Assembly: GCF_024323335.1 (NCBI RefSeq)
Contig: NC_066585.1
Span: 344,167,846-344,231,845, forward strand
DNA length: 64,000 nucleotides
Source of the DNA: Lathyrus oleraceus
Lineage: Eukaryota > Streptophyta > Magnoliopsida > Fabales > Fabaceae
Reading direction: 5' to 3'
A program made the position numbers and the translations under genes. The notes beneath the pieces are model-generated. The model worked only from the letters and a program-made list of their open reading frames with translations, had not been told where the DNA came from and did no database searches. Below, piece by piece: positions 34,181 through 47,086 of the stretch; position 1 is the stretch's first letter, and each line of letters opens with the position of its first letter.

Positions 34181-34494
34181 CAAGTCATTTTCTTTTGACC
34201 CCTCTTTTAGTAAATAGTACATTAGATAAACCCACACCCTCTAGAGAAGAACAACAAGAGTGGATCCCGTAGAGTACTACAGATGCGTAGGGGTGCTAAT
34301 ACCTTCCCTTCGCATAATCGACTCCCGAACCCAAGATTTGGTTGTAAGACCTTGTCTTTTCCTTTCCTTTTTCCAGGTTTACTTCGAGCATTTCCTTTCC
34401 CTCCTTTGGGATAAATAACGCACAGTGGCGACTCTTCTGTCATTTCTTTTTTTCGCTGGTTGTTTTTTCGCATACCTTTTTTCAGGTTGCGACA

Positions 34495-35039
34495 GACGTC
34501 TTGGTAAAGGTTGATGATTTACTGTTCCCCGCGAATTTTGTCATCTTGGATATGTCGGAAGACGCCGAAACACCATTATTGTTGGGAAGACCTTTCCTAG
34601 CCAAGGGGAGAGCTTTGATTGATGTTGAAAGAGGAGAATTAATTCTCCAGTTTTATAAATAACATGTAATATTTAAATTTTTTGAAGCCATGAAGCATGT
34701 TCATGAAGAGTTGCAGTTTTAACAAATTGATAGAAAATGTTTTGAAAGAGGAAATTCTTTCATCACCAATGGAAAATGTTTTGGTAGAATATATTGAGGA
34801 AAAATGGAAGGATGATGATAATGTTGAGTTAAATGAGTTAGTTCTATAATTGCAAGCAACACAGTTGTACCGTGCTTATGAAATTTTTAAAGAATTATGA
34901 GGAAGTAGTGAGGAGAAACCAACGGAACCTGAAGTAAAAGAACTCCCTAAGCATCTGAAATATGTTTTTTCTAACTACGGGAAATAGGCATCCCACAATT
35001 ATTAGTAGTTCTCTATAAAAAATTGAAAAAAAAGTTGAT
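34495..35039 (+). pseudogene. Protease region part 2 and linker, element E
   Basis: From 34500 the frame reads the Athila protease C-terminal block ([34 protein letters not shown]) and stops near 34660. The remaining linker up to RT is full of stops but keeps the LPKHLKYVF-like block (about 34948-34974) that precedes RT in this lineage. Confidence 0.8.
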
Positions 35040-36244
35040 ATTAGTTATGAAAGAAAATAAAGGAGCATTAGGGTGGAATGTAGCATATTTGAAGGGAAGT
35101 AGTCCATCATATTGCATGCATAAAATAAAACTGCAGGTAGAATTCAAACTAATTGGTCAACCTAAGTGAAGTTTAAACCCAACCATGAAATAAGTGGTAA
35201 GAAAATAAGTGCTTAAGTTACTTGAAGCAGGCATGATTTATCTAATTTTCCTGATAGTTCTCGGGTAAGTCCAATATATGTAGTTCCAAAAAAAAGGCGG
35301 CACAATTGTTATTCGTAATGAAAAAATGAATTAGTCCCAATCTTTACTATTATAAGATGGAGAATGTGTATTGAACATCGTAGGTTAAATCTAGCTACAC
35401 AAAAGGATCATCTTCCATTACCATTCATGGACCAAATTCAAGAGAGATTAGCTGAACAAGCTTACTATTGTTTTTCGGATGGATATTCAGGGTATAACCA
35501 AATTGTTGTAGATCCCGATGACCAAGAAAAAACTGCATTCACATGTTCATTCAGAGTTGTTGCGTATAAGAGGATGCCCTTCAACCTATGTAATGCGCCA
35601 ACAACATTTCAAAGGTGCATGCTTTCTATTTCTTTGACATAGTTGAGAACTCAATAGAGGTATTTATGGATGATTTTTTCTTTGTTTTTGGTAAATCTTT
35701 TGATTGTTGTCTTTATCGATTGAATGAAGTCCTTAAGAGATGGACCAAAGTAAACTTTGTTTTAAACTTGGAAAAATGTAATTTTATGGTAACTGAAGGC
35801 ATTCTGCTCAGACATAAAATCTTTTCTAAAGGCGTTGAGTTCGATCAAGCAAAGATTGAAGTAATAGAAAAACTCCCACCCCGATGAATGTTAAAGGAGC
35901 GAGAAGTTTTCTACGTCATGCAGGTTTTTATAGGATATTCATTAAAGAGTTTTCAAAAAATTTTAAACCCTTTGTGTAACCTGCTGATCAAAGAATATGA
36001 ACTCATTTTCGATAAAGAATGCCTTAACTCTTTTTCTGTCATAAAAAATAAATTGACAACCTCCCCTATAATTGTTTCGCCTAATTGGGAGCTACCTTTT
36101 GAAAATATGTCTGATGCAAGCGATTATGCAGTTGGTGCAGTTCTTGGCCAAAGACACACAATTTTTTTTCATAGAATTTACTATGCTAGCAAGGTTTTAA
36201 ATGATAGTCAGTTAATTATACCACCACTGAAAAGGAATTGCTAG
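35040..36244 (+). pseudogene. Reverse transcriptase, element E, broken
   Basis: The N-terminal LKGSSPSYCMHKI is followed by several stops. The best part is 35364-35642: a VCIDYRRLN-type motif altered to MCIEHRRLN, so the catalytic Asp of that block is lost. FSDGYSGYNQI and RMPFNLCNAPTTFQRC follow. After a frame change, the FMDD box is in 35615-35887. The thumb/connection part is in 35888-36244, ending at the start of RNase H (DASDYAVGAVLGQ). Confidence 0.85.
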
Positions 36245-36837
36245 CGGTAGTATTTACTTTATAAAAATTCCGCCCTTATTTAATTGGTTCAAAGTTATTG
36301 TTTTTACAAATTATGCAGCTTTGAAGTACTTATTCAACAAGAGTGACTCCAAACTGAGATTGCTAAGATGGGTGCTTCTGTTACAAGAATTTGATTTGGA
36401 AATTAAAGATAATAAAGGAGTATAAAATGTGGTGGCTTACCACTTGTTGAGGTTAAAAAATGTGGAAGTAACCATAAATAACCAATGTATTACGAAGACC
36501 TTTCTAGATGAGCGACTAATGGCAATTACTGAAAGACCTTTGTTTGCAGATATGGAAAATTGTAAGGCAATAAATGATGTCCTAGAAGAATACACTTGGC
36601 AGTAAAGGAGACACTTCTAAAAAAAGGAAAAAATTTATTTATGGGATACTCCATACTTTTTCAGGAGAAACCCTGATGGTTTACTTTGCAGGCGTGTTAC
36701 AGGTAGAGAAGCGGATAACATTACATGGCATTGTCGTAGCTCAGCATATGGGGGACACCATTGTGGAGAGAGAATGACAACGAAGATACTACAAATTAGG
36801 TTTTGGTGGCATACTCTATTTAATGATTATAAGTTAT
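36245..36837 (+). pseudogene. RNase H and integrase N-terminus, element E, truncated by element D
   Basis: RNase H is riddled with stops (36245-36450). The integrase zinc region remains as SSAYGGHHCGERMTTKILQ around 36748-36805, then WWHTLFNDYKLL, where element D begins. The rest of E should lie beyond the far end of D, outside the window. Confidence 0.75.
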
Positions 36838-39800
36838 TGTAGCGGAAAATTATGACCATATTGCTATAGATTAGCTAGACGTCAATAAAACAAGAGTCGC
36901 CACCACACTTTTGTTGTTTCTAATGGAAAAGGGAAAATTACGAACAAAACCCAAAAGATAACAAGTTTTCAAATCAAAACTAATAAAATGCCAGAGATTA
37001 CAGGTAAGGGGGTTTGTTACACAGAGGGAAGGTGTTAGGCACCCAAAGTGTCCTAGGTACTCCTAGGGAGCCCTTTTTTTTTGTGCATATGTATTTTTGT
37101 ACAAAATATGTTTGTAATAAATAGAGTGGAGGGATGAGAAAAGAAATCATTAATTATATTTTTTGTGTTTGACAAGACCTTCGGACTTGTGCCTACGTAC
37201 CAACATAAAATGAGGGATCAAAACCTCGTAGTTCATGGTAACAATTTCAAAATGAGTGCATTGCTTTTAACAAAAATTTAAGTTTAACAAATGCACAAAA
37301 GGCCTAAAAAAGTTTGAATGAGTTTTAGTTCTTTTTGGATTTTGAAATTTTAAGTCAAGTATAGTTAAGTTCATTTACAAGTTTGATTAAGAAAAGATTT
37401 TAAAAAATGCAATGGCATCAGGCCAAAGTTTCTAATTTGCAAAATGGTCTAAGTTAAAAAACACAAGCAAAGAAGATTTTGATAAGAGGGAGAGATTTGA
37501 AATTAAAGAAGCGGGGAAGAGATGAAGAGACTAATCCTAAGCAAGAATTAAAAGTTAAGAGTTGAAAATGTCTGACCAGTGGGTTGCAATCCAATAGACA
37601 AGAATGTCATTTACAAACCCAAATTCCGTTGGACTTTAGAATCAAGCAATATCAATACACAAATTGTAAGATGAAAAGCAAGGCATCAAATAAAGATAGC
37701 CACATCCAAGCTTAACAACTTCATGATCTTCTTCATAATCTTCCATGTATCAGATGACTTCAAAGATAAGCATTAAACACAAGTTCAAAGTAACAGCTTC
37801 AAAAGATCATGTTGTAGATGAATTCATATGGGATCACAATACTTGCATCAGATGAAAGTTCACTTCACAAGCACTTGGTTTCATGAAAGTTGGCATTGGC
37901 CAAGTCCTTTTGCATAGGGAGTGTTGCCTAATTCTAAGTCCAATGTCTCAGAGAAAACCAACAGTCCACACAAAATGTCTTTTAGGGTTTTTGTTTTTAT
38001 TATGTACATTAAGGTCAAAAGAACATAAACAAGTATATAAAATCACAGAATAATCACATGATATGGCTCAAATGAGCAAAGTGAAAATGTAATTAAAGCA
38101 AAAAAGTTAAATGGATTGAATAATGGCAAATGAATAAAGGCTCAAAATTAAAGTACATAAAAGTATGTGGCTTGAAATTAAATGTGAGTTGTTAATTGAT
38201 TAGAAGTTAGTATTGCCTTTGCTTTTATTTTGTTTAAGTCATTCTTTGGAGAACACTCAACCCACTTGTCATAAGCATGGATCCTTGAACCAAGACATCT
38301 TCTAAAGGAAGGAAAAAAGACCAAGGTTCCACATAATACCATGAAAGAGGGGAGACTTACAATCTCACTTACTAGAATGCTATGTCTTTTGTGTCACAAA
38401 TTTAGCGCTATGTTAAGCAATCGTAATTGGACTTATGCAGAAGTCACAACTATTTGAGGTCGGGCAATAGAAATTTTGGTGTTAATACATGTTAGAGAGA
38501 TAGTTTAATGGACTATGCTCCTAAAACATACCACACGCAAAAAGAATATGCAAAAGAGGTGGACCTAATCTCATCCATACTTATGTTGATTTTGCAATCA
38601 ACTAGCCTTATGATATAGTGATATCATAGGTCTTTGACTAGAAAAGGGGATTGAGATGAAGAGGGAGGGGAAATGGAATCAACACAAATTGGTCAGAGGA
38701 GGACTTGTATCAAATTAAAATCATTCATTCATTTTGGGAGATGAAATGTACATTTCATCAGTCCCCTAAATCCAATGATTTTAACTCAACAAACTCAAAT
38801 CAACCTTGACCAAGGCCCAACCACATAAGTCAAACTCAACAAGTCAATATCAAAAGCTCTACACAATTTATTTTGCGATTAAACAATTAAAATCAATCAA
38901 ATAATGCATTATATTATATTATGGTTTGTCAAAATCCTAAAACCTCATCAAAACACCAAATAAATGGCCATGAGATTTATCATAGGTCAAACAAGGTCAA
39001 AGGACCTTGGAGAAAAAATTTCAATATTTTTGGAAACTTAAAAGTATTTTTAAACAATTATAAATATTCACAAAATCAATTATATCATGAAAAATATTAG
39101 TATGATCCTAAAAATTATTTTAATTCAGAAAATGAAAGAGGAATTTATTTAAATTTTTTTGGTGAAACTCTCATATTTTTTGGATCAATATTAAAATTAA
39201 CATGAATTAATGAAAATAAACCAAATAAAATGAAAATCAGAAAATGAGAAAAAACGTGGACCACTTGATCTCCCTAATTAATTGAGGTGGAAGATCAAGT
39301 GGCTGCTAGCGCGCATTCCACCATAGTCACGAGTCAAAGCGTAACACAAGTGGTAATCAGTTTTAACGCGCGAGATTAGATCATTTCAAATGGATCAAGT
39401 GGCTCAGATGAATGCCAACTCACCACCGGAGCCAAAGCTCCAGTCTTCTTCTCTAGTGAGAGTCACCGGACTGGTTCATCCACAACCATCACCAAAATTA
39501 AAAATAAGGACATGAATTTAAAGTAAAAATGCCTCTGAGCTCGAATCTGACCTCAATTTATCCTAACTCCAAGTATATTGAGAGATACAAGGAGTTGAAA
39601 TTTGAGGTGCACGATCTGAGTTGCTTCGATTTTACCTCAAAGCAACTCAATCTTGTTGCCTACTTTGGTAGGACTTCAGACAACCAAAGATCCAAGAGAA
39701 TTATGGAGAATTGAGTGAGAATCGAAGAGATGAAAATTTATGGAAAAATACCTTCAATGCAGGTCTGTGCTTGATTGATCTTGCTCTTGCTTGCTCTTGA

Positions 39801-41525
39801 TCTTGTTCAGGACACTTGAAGGAGTAGAATTGAATGGATGAAAAGATCAGGACTCTTGGAGTTTTGAATCTCAAAACGGTGAGATTCAAACTCGATTTCC
39901 AATGGAAATTATCAAGGTTATCCTTTGAAATGAGAGGGTTTAAAGGTATGGATTCAAAGATGGCGCGCAGGGTCCTTGTTTCTGAGCATAGAGGGATCTA
40001 CTTATAGCCAAATGGATTGATATTTGCAAACTTGAAATGAAATCCAAAAATAGCAATGTACATTGCATGGGTGCATGGGCATGTAACATGCCCTTGTAAT
40101 CATTTCTTATGATCCATAATTGAGTACAAGCCTTGCTGAGATCATGTTGGAGTGTTATGCATTGGTGTATGGAATGTTTAAGTTCAATTTGTGCCAAATG
40201 ATCATTCATGTTCAAGCCATGTGCAACCCATTCAAATCTAGTCAAAATTGGATGAAATTTGACTTTTTGGAAATGTTAGATCAAGAGGAACAACTTTTAT
40301 GTTGAAAACTTTTTCATTTGAAGCTTGGTTCATGATGAAGTTTGAGGTGGATGTTGGGAAAATCAAACATGTCAAAAAGTTTTCTAAGTGTCAAGCCATA
40401 TGTTCACTTATTCCACCTTGGCTAACTTTTTATGTGAGCTTCAAATGAGAAAGGTTCCTTCATGAAAGTTGTAGATATCTGAAAGTCCTTAAAAATGATC
40501 ACAAATTTGACCTCATTTGGATTTAATATGAAGGAGTAATGCATTTTTGAAGTTGAGGAAAATCACTTGTTCAATGGCATTGGTCCAAAATGACCTATAA
40601 CGTATCCTTATATCACATGCACATAAAAGTTGAATTTGCTCTTCCTCCAAACATCAAAGTTTAAGTATACATCTTGAATTGTATTGTGAAACTTGGAAAT
40701 ATTTCATATCATAAAAATTGAGAAAGCTATGGTCTTGGGAAGTTGACCTTCAAATTAGGGTTTAAACAAAATGACCTATAATCTTTCACCATAATAAAAT
40801 GACTTTCCAAGAAAAACTAGCTCTAGACCTCAACATGAAAGTTGTTTGGAATGTCATTTAGAGTAAAGTTTCTCTTGGAATCATTTTCATATGACAAACA
40901 TTATAGGAGATAGGGGCTAGGGAACCCAGTTTTGATCAAATGAATTCCTCTGGTCAACCACCATCAACCAACTTGCTAACTTGCAATTCTCTTGACTTTT
41001 GGGGACTCATGGGAGATCATACATGCATTTGATGATTAATTTTGAAGTATCCCTTGAATTATTTGATCAATTGTTGAATAAGCTTGTTGAAGAAGTTACA
41101 CAAGATACCCAGATGAATTAGGGTTTCCAAGGCAAACCAATTCCAAACTCTTGATGATTACTTTGATCAAACTAACATGTGAAGCTCATGGGGATTCATA
41201 TATGATGCCTAGAGCCATAGTAGACCACTTATTGATTAAGTACCTTGCATTGAGGGTCTTAAACCCTAAATATGAGCTTGATGAATCAAAGGTGAGCATG
41301 TGCACTACCTACAAAAGAGTTAGATAAATACGAAGACATATTTTTGGTATTTTGGTTAGTAAATGATAAAGATACAAAGTATGATACAATCAAATAGTGC
41401 TTGGTGATCTCTCCCAATACAAACCCAATGAATGAGGGGAAGGAGAATGCTAAGTTGTGATCCCAATGCCAATGCATATGATGAGAAAGCATGAGGGGTC
41501 TTAGGGTCAAAATTGGGGTCTTACA
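36838..41525 (-). mobile_element. 3' LTR of element D
   Basis: It spans 4,688 bp, on the minus strand from TGTAAGACCCCAATTTTGAC to CCGCTACA. It aligns along its length with the split LTR of B. The 3' end carries the block with GTGGTGGCGACTCT (complement of about 36890-36903). No ORF inside has any family resemblance. Confidence 0.92.
39999..40009 (-). promoter_or_regulatory. Probable TATA box of element D LTR
   Basis: On the minus strand this reads GGCTATAAGTAG, roughly 1.5 kb into the LTR. The same site exists in B (26326-26338). Confidence 0.5.
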
Positions 41526-41536
41526 ACTGCCCCTAT
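41526..41536 (-). promoter_or_regulatory. Polypurine tract of element D
   Basis: The minus strand reads AATAGGGGCAGT directly before the LTR start TGTAAGACC, matching the tract of B. Confidence 0.75.
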
Positions 41537-42597
41537 TTAAGGACGTTCTAACTGAGGAGATGAAGGTTAAAATCTTTGCATCGACTCAGTAGAATGGGCT
41601 TAAATAACAACATATAGAAATAAATTTTGGTCCATAAGAGACCTCATGATGCATATGAAATGTTATGTTGAAATAATCTTTGTGGGGAGATATTTCCACA
41701 AAGGAAAAGAATCCTGAGAGACTCAAAGTCTACAGGAGTATAATGCATCCCGTAAGGAAAACTCACTGGGGAGACCGAGACTCTGGGGGGATGAAAAGGT
41801 TAGGCGTAGGCCAGGCTACGACTTTAAAAACAACTTCGGGACTAGAGGGATTCCGTGAAAATAAATCAATGGAAAGACTCAGTTGGGGAAAGAAAGGAAC
41901 ATCTGCAGGGGAAACGGGTAGATCAGGACAAAGTTGAAATACTCGAACCAAGCAGGAAACAATGATTTCACTAAGGAAATGCACACTCAAACTCAACTGG
42001 GGAAGAAAATATCTTCAACACAGGAGGAGCAAAAGTTTATTATCCATTACCGGTTGTTGGGTAAAGGAATAACAAAAATATGACAGGGAGAACATTTGTT
42101 ACCGGTTAGGGTAAACATATTAAGGATGACTCGCTGAAGGCAACCAGGAGGTGTATTCATTACCGGTTACTGGGTAAGAATAAACTGTTGGGGAAAAGCC
42201 AAAATAGGGTTTACAACTACAGATTACTAGGTAGAAAACCAAGAGAAAATATCTGTCACTGGTTAAAGTGAACAAATCAAGGATAAACTCGATGGAAAGA
42301 AAATCAGTCATCGGTTAGGATGAACATATCAAGGATAGACTTGCCTGGGGAATTTAGGGAGAATATCCGTCATCGGTTAAGATGAACATATCAAGGATAA
42401 ACTGCCTGACAAAATAGGAATTACATCTGTCGAATGAAGGATAGAATACCGAAAAGAGAATATCCGCCATCGGTTAGGATGAACATATCAAGGATAGACT
42501 CGGAGGGGAAAAATAGGAATTATATATATCAGTTACTGGATAGAATACCAAAAAGAGAATATCCGTCATCGGTTAGGATGAACATATCAAGGATAAA
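41537..42597 (-). repeat. 3' UTR of element D with minisatellite, part left of element C
   Basis: Bases 41537 to about 42000 are noncoding and match 17151-17590 in inverted orientation. From about 42000 the minisatellite runs as GGATGAACATATCAAGGATA repeats (near 42318, 42382, 42478, 42577), alternating with a GGTTACTGGGTA-type unit. CTTTG at 42598-42602 is the target duplicated by element C. Confidence 0.85.
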
Positions 42598-42819
42598 CTT
42601 TGTGATAACGCGAAAACACATCAGATAATTACCTTAATTTCCACTCAAAGATCACATCATTTCGATTAATATCCCAATTATTGCGCAAGTATTCGTGTTG
42701 TTATTCCATTGAATCTCCATGCACTAAAGAGAAAAATGAAGAAAAGGAAGAAAAAGAAGAAGGAACAAGTGAAAAGAGCTTAGAAAAACCAGAAAGCAGA
42801 GTTTGTAGATTTTGCTGAT

Positions 42820-42898
42820 GTGACGACCGCCACACATTCATGACGCTCGTCACGACCCAGAATGTGACGACCGTCACAGGCCCACGACGAGCGTCACG
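42820..42898. repeat. TGACG-NN-CGTCA palindrome array in 5' LTR of C
   Basis: Four units: a diverged GTGACGACCGCCAC, then TGACG-CT-CGTCA (42841-42852), TGTGACG-AC-CGTCACA (42863-42878) and GACG-AG-CGTC (42886-42895). The array recurs in the 3' LTR (54527-54605). A longer, looser array lies at 51577-51752. Confidence 0.85.
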
Positions 42899-43039
42899 CG
42901 GCCATAAAGTGTGCTTTGAAACAGTCAGCAACAGGCACCCAAACGTGCCTAAATCTCCTCCAACAAACTTTTCCCACGGATTCCTCTCTCAAGACCAAAT
43001 CTTCCTTGATTTTCTCAACTACCAAGACCTAATGGACAC

Positions 43040-43047
43040 TATATAAA
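43040..43047 (+). promoter_or_regulatory. TATA box of 5' LTR, element C
   Basis: TATATAAA is about 140 bp downstream of the palindrome array and conserved in the 3' LTR (54748-54755). Confidence 0.7.
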
Positions 43048-44198
43048 GGACTGAAATGGGAAAAATTGGGGACACCTACTTTGATATTTACGCTCTGCAA
43101 TTTAATTTTCAGCTTTCTAGCTTTCAGCATTTTTTCTTTCTTTCCAGCAACCTTGTTTCCGTTGCCTTATTGTATTCGCCATTCTTTTTGTAGTTTCCCT
43201 TTTTCCAGTTAGTTTTCCAGTTAGCCATAATAGTAGTTTCCTACACTGGGAAACTACTAGACTTTATTTAATTTTAGTAGTAATCTGTATTGAAGAAGCA
43301 AAGCCTACCGACTTGTGGAGGACTGCTCAAGTGCTCCAAGAATCGCTATACTCTGTACATTGATCTCTAGGTTTTTATTGAATTATTATTGTTATTTCCC
43401 ATTTATTGTTATAAGCATGTTTGCCACAATGTTGATCTGTTTATGCCTTGCGTTTGCTTTATTTAATATGTCCGGCTAAACTACCGTATCGGTATGTAGC
43501 AACTTAATTTGATGTGATATAATAATCACCGGTGAAAACCCTTTTTCTCAAATAACCTTTTAGGCTGAAGTTTTTAATCTAAATTTGATTAACTTTATCA
43601 CAAAAGCGTGAAAAGCTATTTAATACAATTTTGCCACGAGAGTGGAAAATTAACTAAGGTGAGAACCAACAATCGCGAGAGCGTGAAGCTCGAGCTGGAT
43701 AGTAAAAATTAGGCATTGAGTTTAAAAACAGCGAGAGCACTTTAAAAGCATTTAGAACTTATTTATTTTAAAAAAGTAATTTTGACTTCAAATGGGATAA
43801 CGAGAGCGTACATTCTGACTTAAAGTTATAGGCCGAATCAACAACCATAAGAGTGTGAGATAAAGTCTTTTAAATAAACATTTTCTACTGAGAGATATTT
43901 GGCATTTAAACTATTCACCGGTGACTTATCGAATCCCTGATGATTAATGCGCTGCATACTGATCCTTTCCATTAATTCTTTCTTAAAACCAAAAATTCCC
44001 CTTAGATTTATTGTATTGTCCCCGAACTTCTACTAATCAAATCCCTTAGCTAAACATAGTGACGTTATTAGCACTAGTTTGACCATAGGTGCCTGTGGGA
44101 TCGATATCTTTTAAAAATTAAGCGACTAGACTGTGCACTCGCAGTTAAGTACCCGATAGACTATATTTTATATATAGTCACGACAAGCATCAAGTTTT

Positions 44199-44217
44199 TG
44201 ACGCCGTTGTCGGGGAC
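44199..44217 (+). promoter_or_regulatory. Primer-binding site of element C
   Basis: TGACGCCGTTGTCGGGGAC starts 6 bp after the LTR end. It differs slightly from the TGGCGCCGTTGCCGGGGA site reported for Athila/Calypso-type elements, which pairs with a tRNA-Asp. First-strand synthesis would start here. Confidence 0.8.
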
Positions 44218-44310
44218 CTGTTTTAGTCGAATAGTGCGATTCTTTCGTTGCACGGTATAGACTAAGGTAAAAACAAAAACTAATCTTCTCTCCCTTCTTT
44301 CCCTGATTGT

Positions 44311-46013
44311 GTGCCAAGTACTCGCACACAAGGCGATAACTTAGCACCACCAATCCCTGAATTAGAGCGTTTCCTATACGTGAGACGCCGAATACACGAA
44401 TATCAACAAAAGTACGGTATTCCTGATATCTCCTTTCCTCCTAAATCAGAAGAAAAACCAAACATGGCTGAAGATGGACCCCAGAATCGTCCTCTTAAAT
44501 TCTACGCTACCCCATCTCAACAAGAACCTCACAACAGCATTGCTGCCCCCGTTATTAATCAAAACGATTTCGAGTTGAAACCCTCACTCTTATCAGTCGT
44601 CCAATAACATCAATTAGCTAGAAATCCAACAGACGATCCTAATGAACATCTGACCAAGTTTGTGCAGTACGCAGATACTGTAAAAGCGAATGGTGTATCT
44701 CAAGATGCGATAAGACTGCGCCTTTTTCCTTTCTCACTAAGAGACAGAGCTTGGGCTTGGTTGCAATCCTTGCCCTCCAACTCTGTTACAACATGGGAGG
44801 AACTGAAGAACGTCTTCTTATCCCGATAATTTCCGCCGAGCAAAACTGCTATGCTGAGAGCTCAAATCAACAGATTCAGGCAAAAAGATGTGGAATCTCT
44901 CTACGAAGCGTGGGAGAGATACAAGGACATGATGTGAATATGTCCACATCACGGTCTAGAAGACTGGGTGATCATTCACACATTTTATAATGGGCTTCTG
45001 TATAATACAAGACTTACAATAGACGCTGTCGCGGGCGGTGCACTTATGGATAAGCCATACACCGAAGCCTATCAACTCATTGAAAACATGGCCCAAAACC
45101 ATTGCCAATGGGGAGGTGAACGAACTCCAGGGGAAAAGTCCCAAACGAAGGGTGGAATGTACGAAATCAGTAGCCTTGACCATGTTCATGCAAAGGTAGA
45201 TATCCTTGTCCAAAAATTAGATAACTTCACCATACCACCCGCAGCCACCGTGGTTGCTGTAACTCCAAACTGTTAGTTATGTGGAAACCCTGGACACACT
45301 GCACAAGAATGTCAAATATTAGCAGGAGTCCCAACTGATCAAGTGAACTACACACAAGGAAATCCCTATTCAAATACTTACAACCCTGGTTGGAAAAACC
45401 ATCCTAATTTTTCGTATAAGAATAACAATGCCCTTTATGCACCTGGCCAAGCACCAGCTGTTTCGCCTGGATATCAAAAACTAGCTAATAATGCTCCTAA
45501 CATGCCTAGGAAGTTAAATCTCGAGTTGATGATGGAAAGCTTCATAGCTACTCAAGCTCAAACAAACAAGGACTTCCTGAACTAAAATATACATACTAGC
45601 GAGCAACTTAAACAACTAGCGAATAAAGTAGACGCCTTAGCCACCCATAATAAAATGCTTGAAACACAGATTTCACAAGTGGCTCAACATCAAGCATCTA
45701 CAGCCGCTCCAGCTGGAACATTTCCTGGACAGCCGCAACCTAATCCAAAGGGACATGCAAATGCCGTTATACTAAGGAGTGGAAAAGAAGTAGACGGACT
45801 CGTAGATCCAAGACTCCAAAACCATGCCATGTACCAAAAACCAGATAAAACCTCAACTGAGCAGGTGAATGAACCAAAGGAAACAGAAGATAATACCCAG
45901 GAGGCCGAAGAGAAAGAGAAACCTTATGTGCCTCCACCTCCTTATAAACCACCCATTTCGTATCCTCAAAGACTCAAAAGTTCTAAAACTGCGAATCTTC
46001 AGGAAATTTGTTG
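44311..46013 (+). pseudogene. Gag with zinc knuckle, element C, five stops
   Basis: One reading frame runs the full length but holds stops at 44605, 44827, 44935, 45274 and 45583. It includes PNEHLTKFVQYADTVK, LFPFSLRDRAWAWLQSLP, VTTWEELKNVF and VESLYEAWERYKDM. The zinc knuckle LCGNPGHTAQEC has its first Cys directly before the TAG at 45274. YNPGWKNHPNFSYKNNN and a Q/P-rich linker with PPPPYKPP follow. The TGA at 44935 replaces an Arg-like codon, consistent with C-to-T decay. It ends at a frameshift near 46010 into protease. Confidence 0.88.
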
Positions 46014-47086
46014 AGCTTCTGAAGCAATTAAACATTACGATACCCTTTACAGAAGCCATCACACAAATGCCCTCCTATGCCAAATTTTTTAAGGAAATCC
46101 TATCCAATAAGAAAAAGATTGAGGATGACGAAACAGTTACACTTACTGCCGAGTGTAGCGCCATAATCCAGAATAACATGCCTCCCAAACTAAAAGACCC
46201 AGGTAGTTTCTCTATACCCTGTGTCATTGGAAAATTTGTCATAGACAAAGCTCTATGCGCTCTAGGAGCCAGCATTAGCATAATGCCCTTAACCATTTGT
46301 AGAAGGCTCAGTATGGGAGAATTGAGACCGACAAAGATGTCCGTTCAATTAGCTGACCGCTCAATCAAATATCCTGTCGGTATACTAGAGAATGTCCCAG
46401 TTCGTGTAGGATAGATTTACATTCCTACCGATTTCATAATCATGGACATTAAAGAAGATGCCAGTACACCTATCATTCTAAGAAGGCCATTCTTGGCTAC
46501 CGCAGGAGCAATTATAGACGTAAAGAGAGGTAAGCTGACATTCGAAGTTGGAGAGGAAAAGGTTGAATTCATCTTAACCCAATTCTTACAAGCACCAGCT
46601 ATAGACGACACCTGTTATCTGCTTGATGTCATAGACGAATTGGTGAGAGATATGGAGATGGAAAAAACCACGTACTCTGAAATAATGAAAATCCAAATCC
46701 CTCAAATCCTTGAAGACAATAATTGGCATGAACCATACCAAAACGAAAGTCTAAGCGAATGCTTAGGACTTACACCCGACCACATGCCATGCCAAAAGAA
46801 ACCTAACTTGGAACTAAAAACACTACCAAAGAACCTAAGATACGAATTCCGAGACACTGAACTAAAAAGACCAGTAATAGTCAACACTGACTTAGGACAG
46901 ATGGAAACTGAGAAATTACTAGATGTCCTAAGAAAATATCCAACAACGTTAGGATATAACATCGCCGATCTAAAAGGAATAAGTCCTTCGATCTGTATGC
47001 ATCGTATTATGCTGGGGGAAGACTGTAAAACCTCTAGAGCACCAGAGAAGGATCAACCCAATCCTAAGTACCGTGGTCAAGGATGA
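46000..47086 (+). pseudogene. Protease region, element C, broken
   Basis: ORF 45869-46414 covers the linker (FVELLKQLNITIPFTEAI) and the active-site block, which reads ALCALGASISIMPL. The Asp expected in ALCDLGAS is Ala. A TAG at 46412-46414 follows. The frame continues from 46442 with TPIILRRPFLATAGAIIDV and then the pre-RT block LETLPKNLRYEF-like and LKGISPSICMHRIML. A frameshift near 47075 joins it to RT. Confidence 0.85.

Larger units (their letters stand above)
31826..34494 (+). mobile_element. Solo LTR of group X inserted in the element E protease
   Basis: It begins TGTAGCACCTCAAATTTTTC and ends TTGCGACA, with perfect 5-bp target duplications GACGT at 31821-31825 and 34495-34499. The protease of E reads on across the gap. 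There are no internal domains in 2,669 bp, so this is a solo LTR left by LTR-LTR recombination. A TATA-like CATATAAACCCC is near 32368. Clusters of CGCTAGGCGA palindromes are at 32086-32147 and 32674-32726. Hairpin units occupy 34010-34180, and the conserved GGTGGC-type block (here CAGTGGCGACTCT) is at about 34423. Confidence 0.92.
29700..36837 (+). mobile_element. Element E: old Athila-like retrotransposon, split
   Basis: Degenerate gag, protease, RT and the beginning of integrase are in order on the plus strand. A solo LTR interrupts the protease (31826-34494). The integrase zinc region breaks at 36837, where the LTR of element D starts. This is the most decayed element in the window, with stops every few tens of codons, consistent with it being the oldest layer. 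Confidence 0.8.
42603..44192 (+). mobile_element. 5' LTR of element C
   Basis: It starts TGATAACGCG and ends ACAAGCATCA. It contains the palindrome array (42820-42898), a TATA box and a T-rich leader. It is a direct repeat of 54306-55900. Confidence 0.95.

Noticed and set aside
41680..41937. 85-codon ORF in the D 3' UTR
   Set aside because: It has a shadow counterpart in inverted B (17238-17480) but no conserved domain, and lies between minisatellite and PPT.
42820..42898. Regularly spaced palindromes resembling a CRISPR array
   Set aside because: Units are too short and irregular, there are no spacers of constant length, the setting is a plant LTR, and no cas genes exist.
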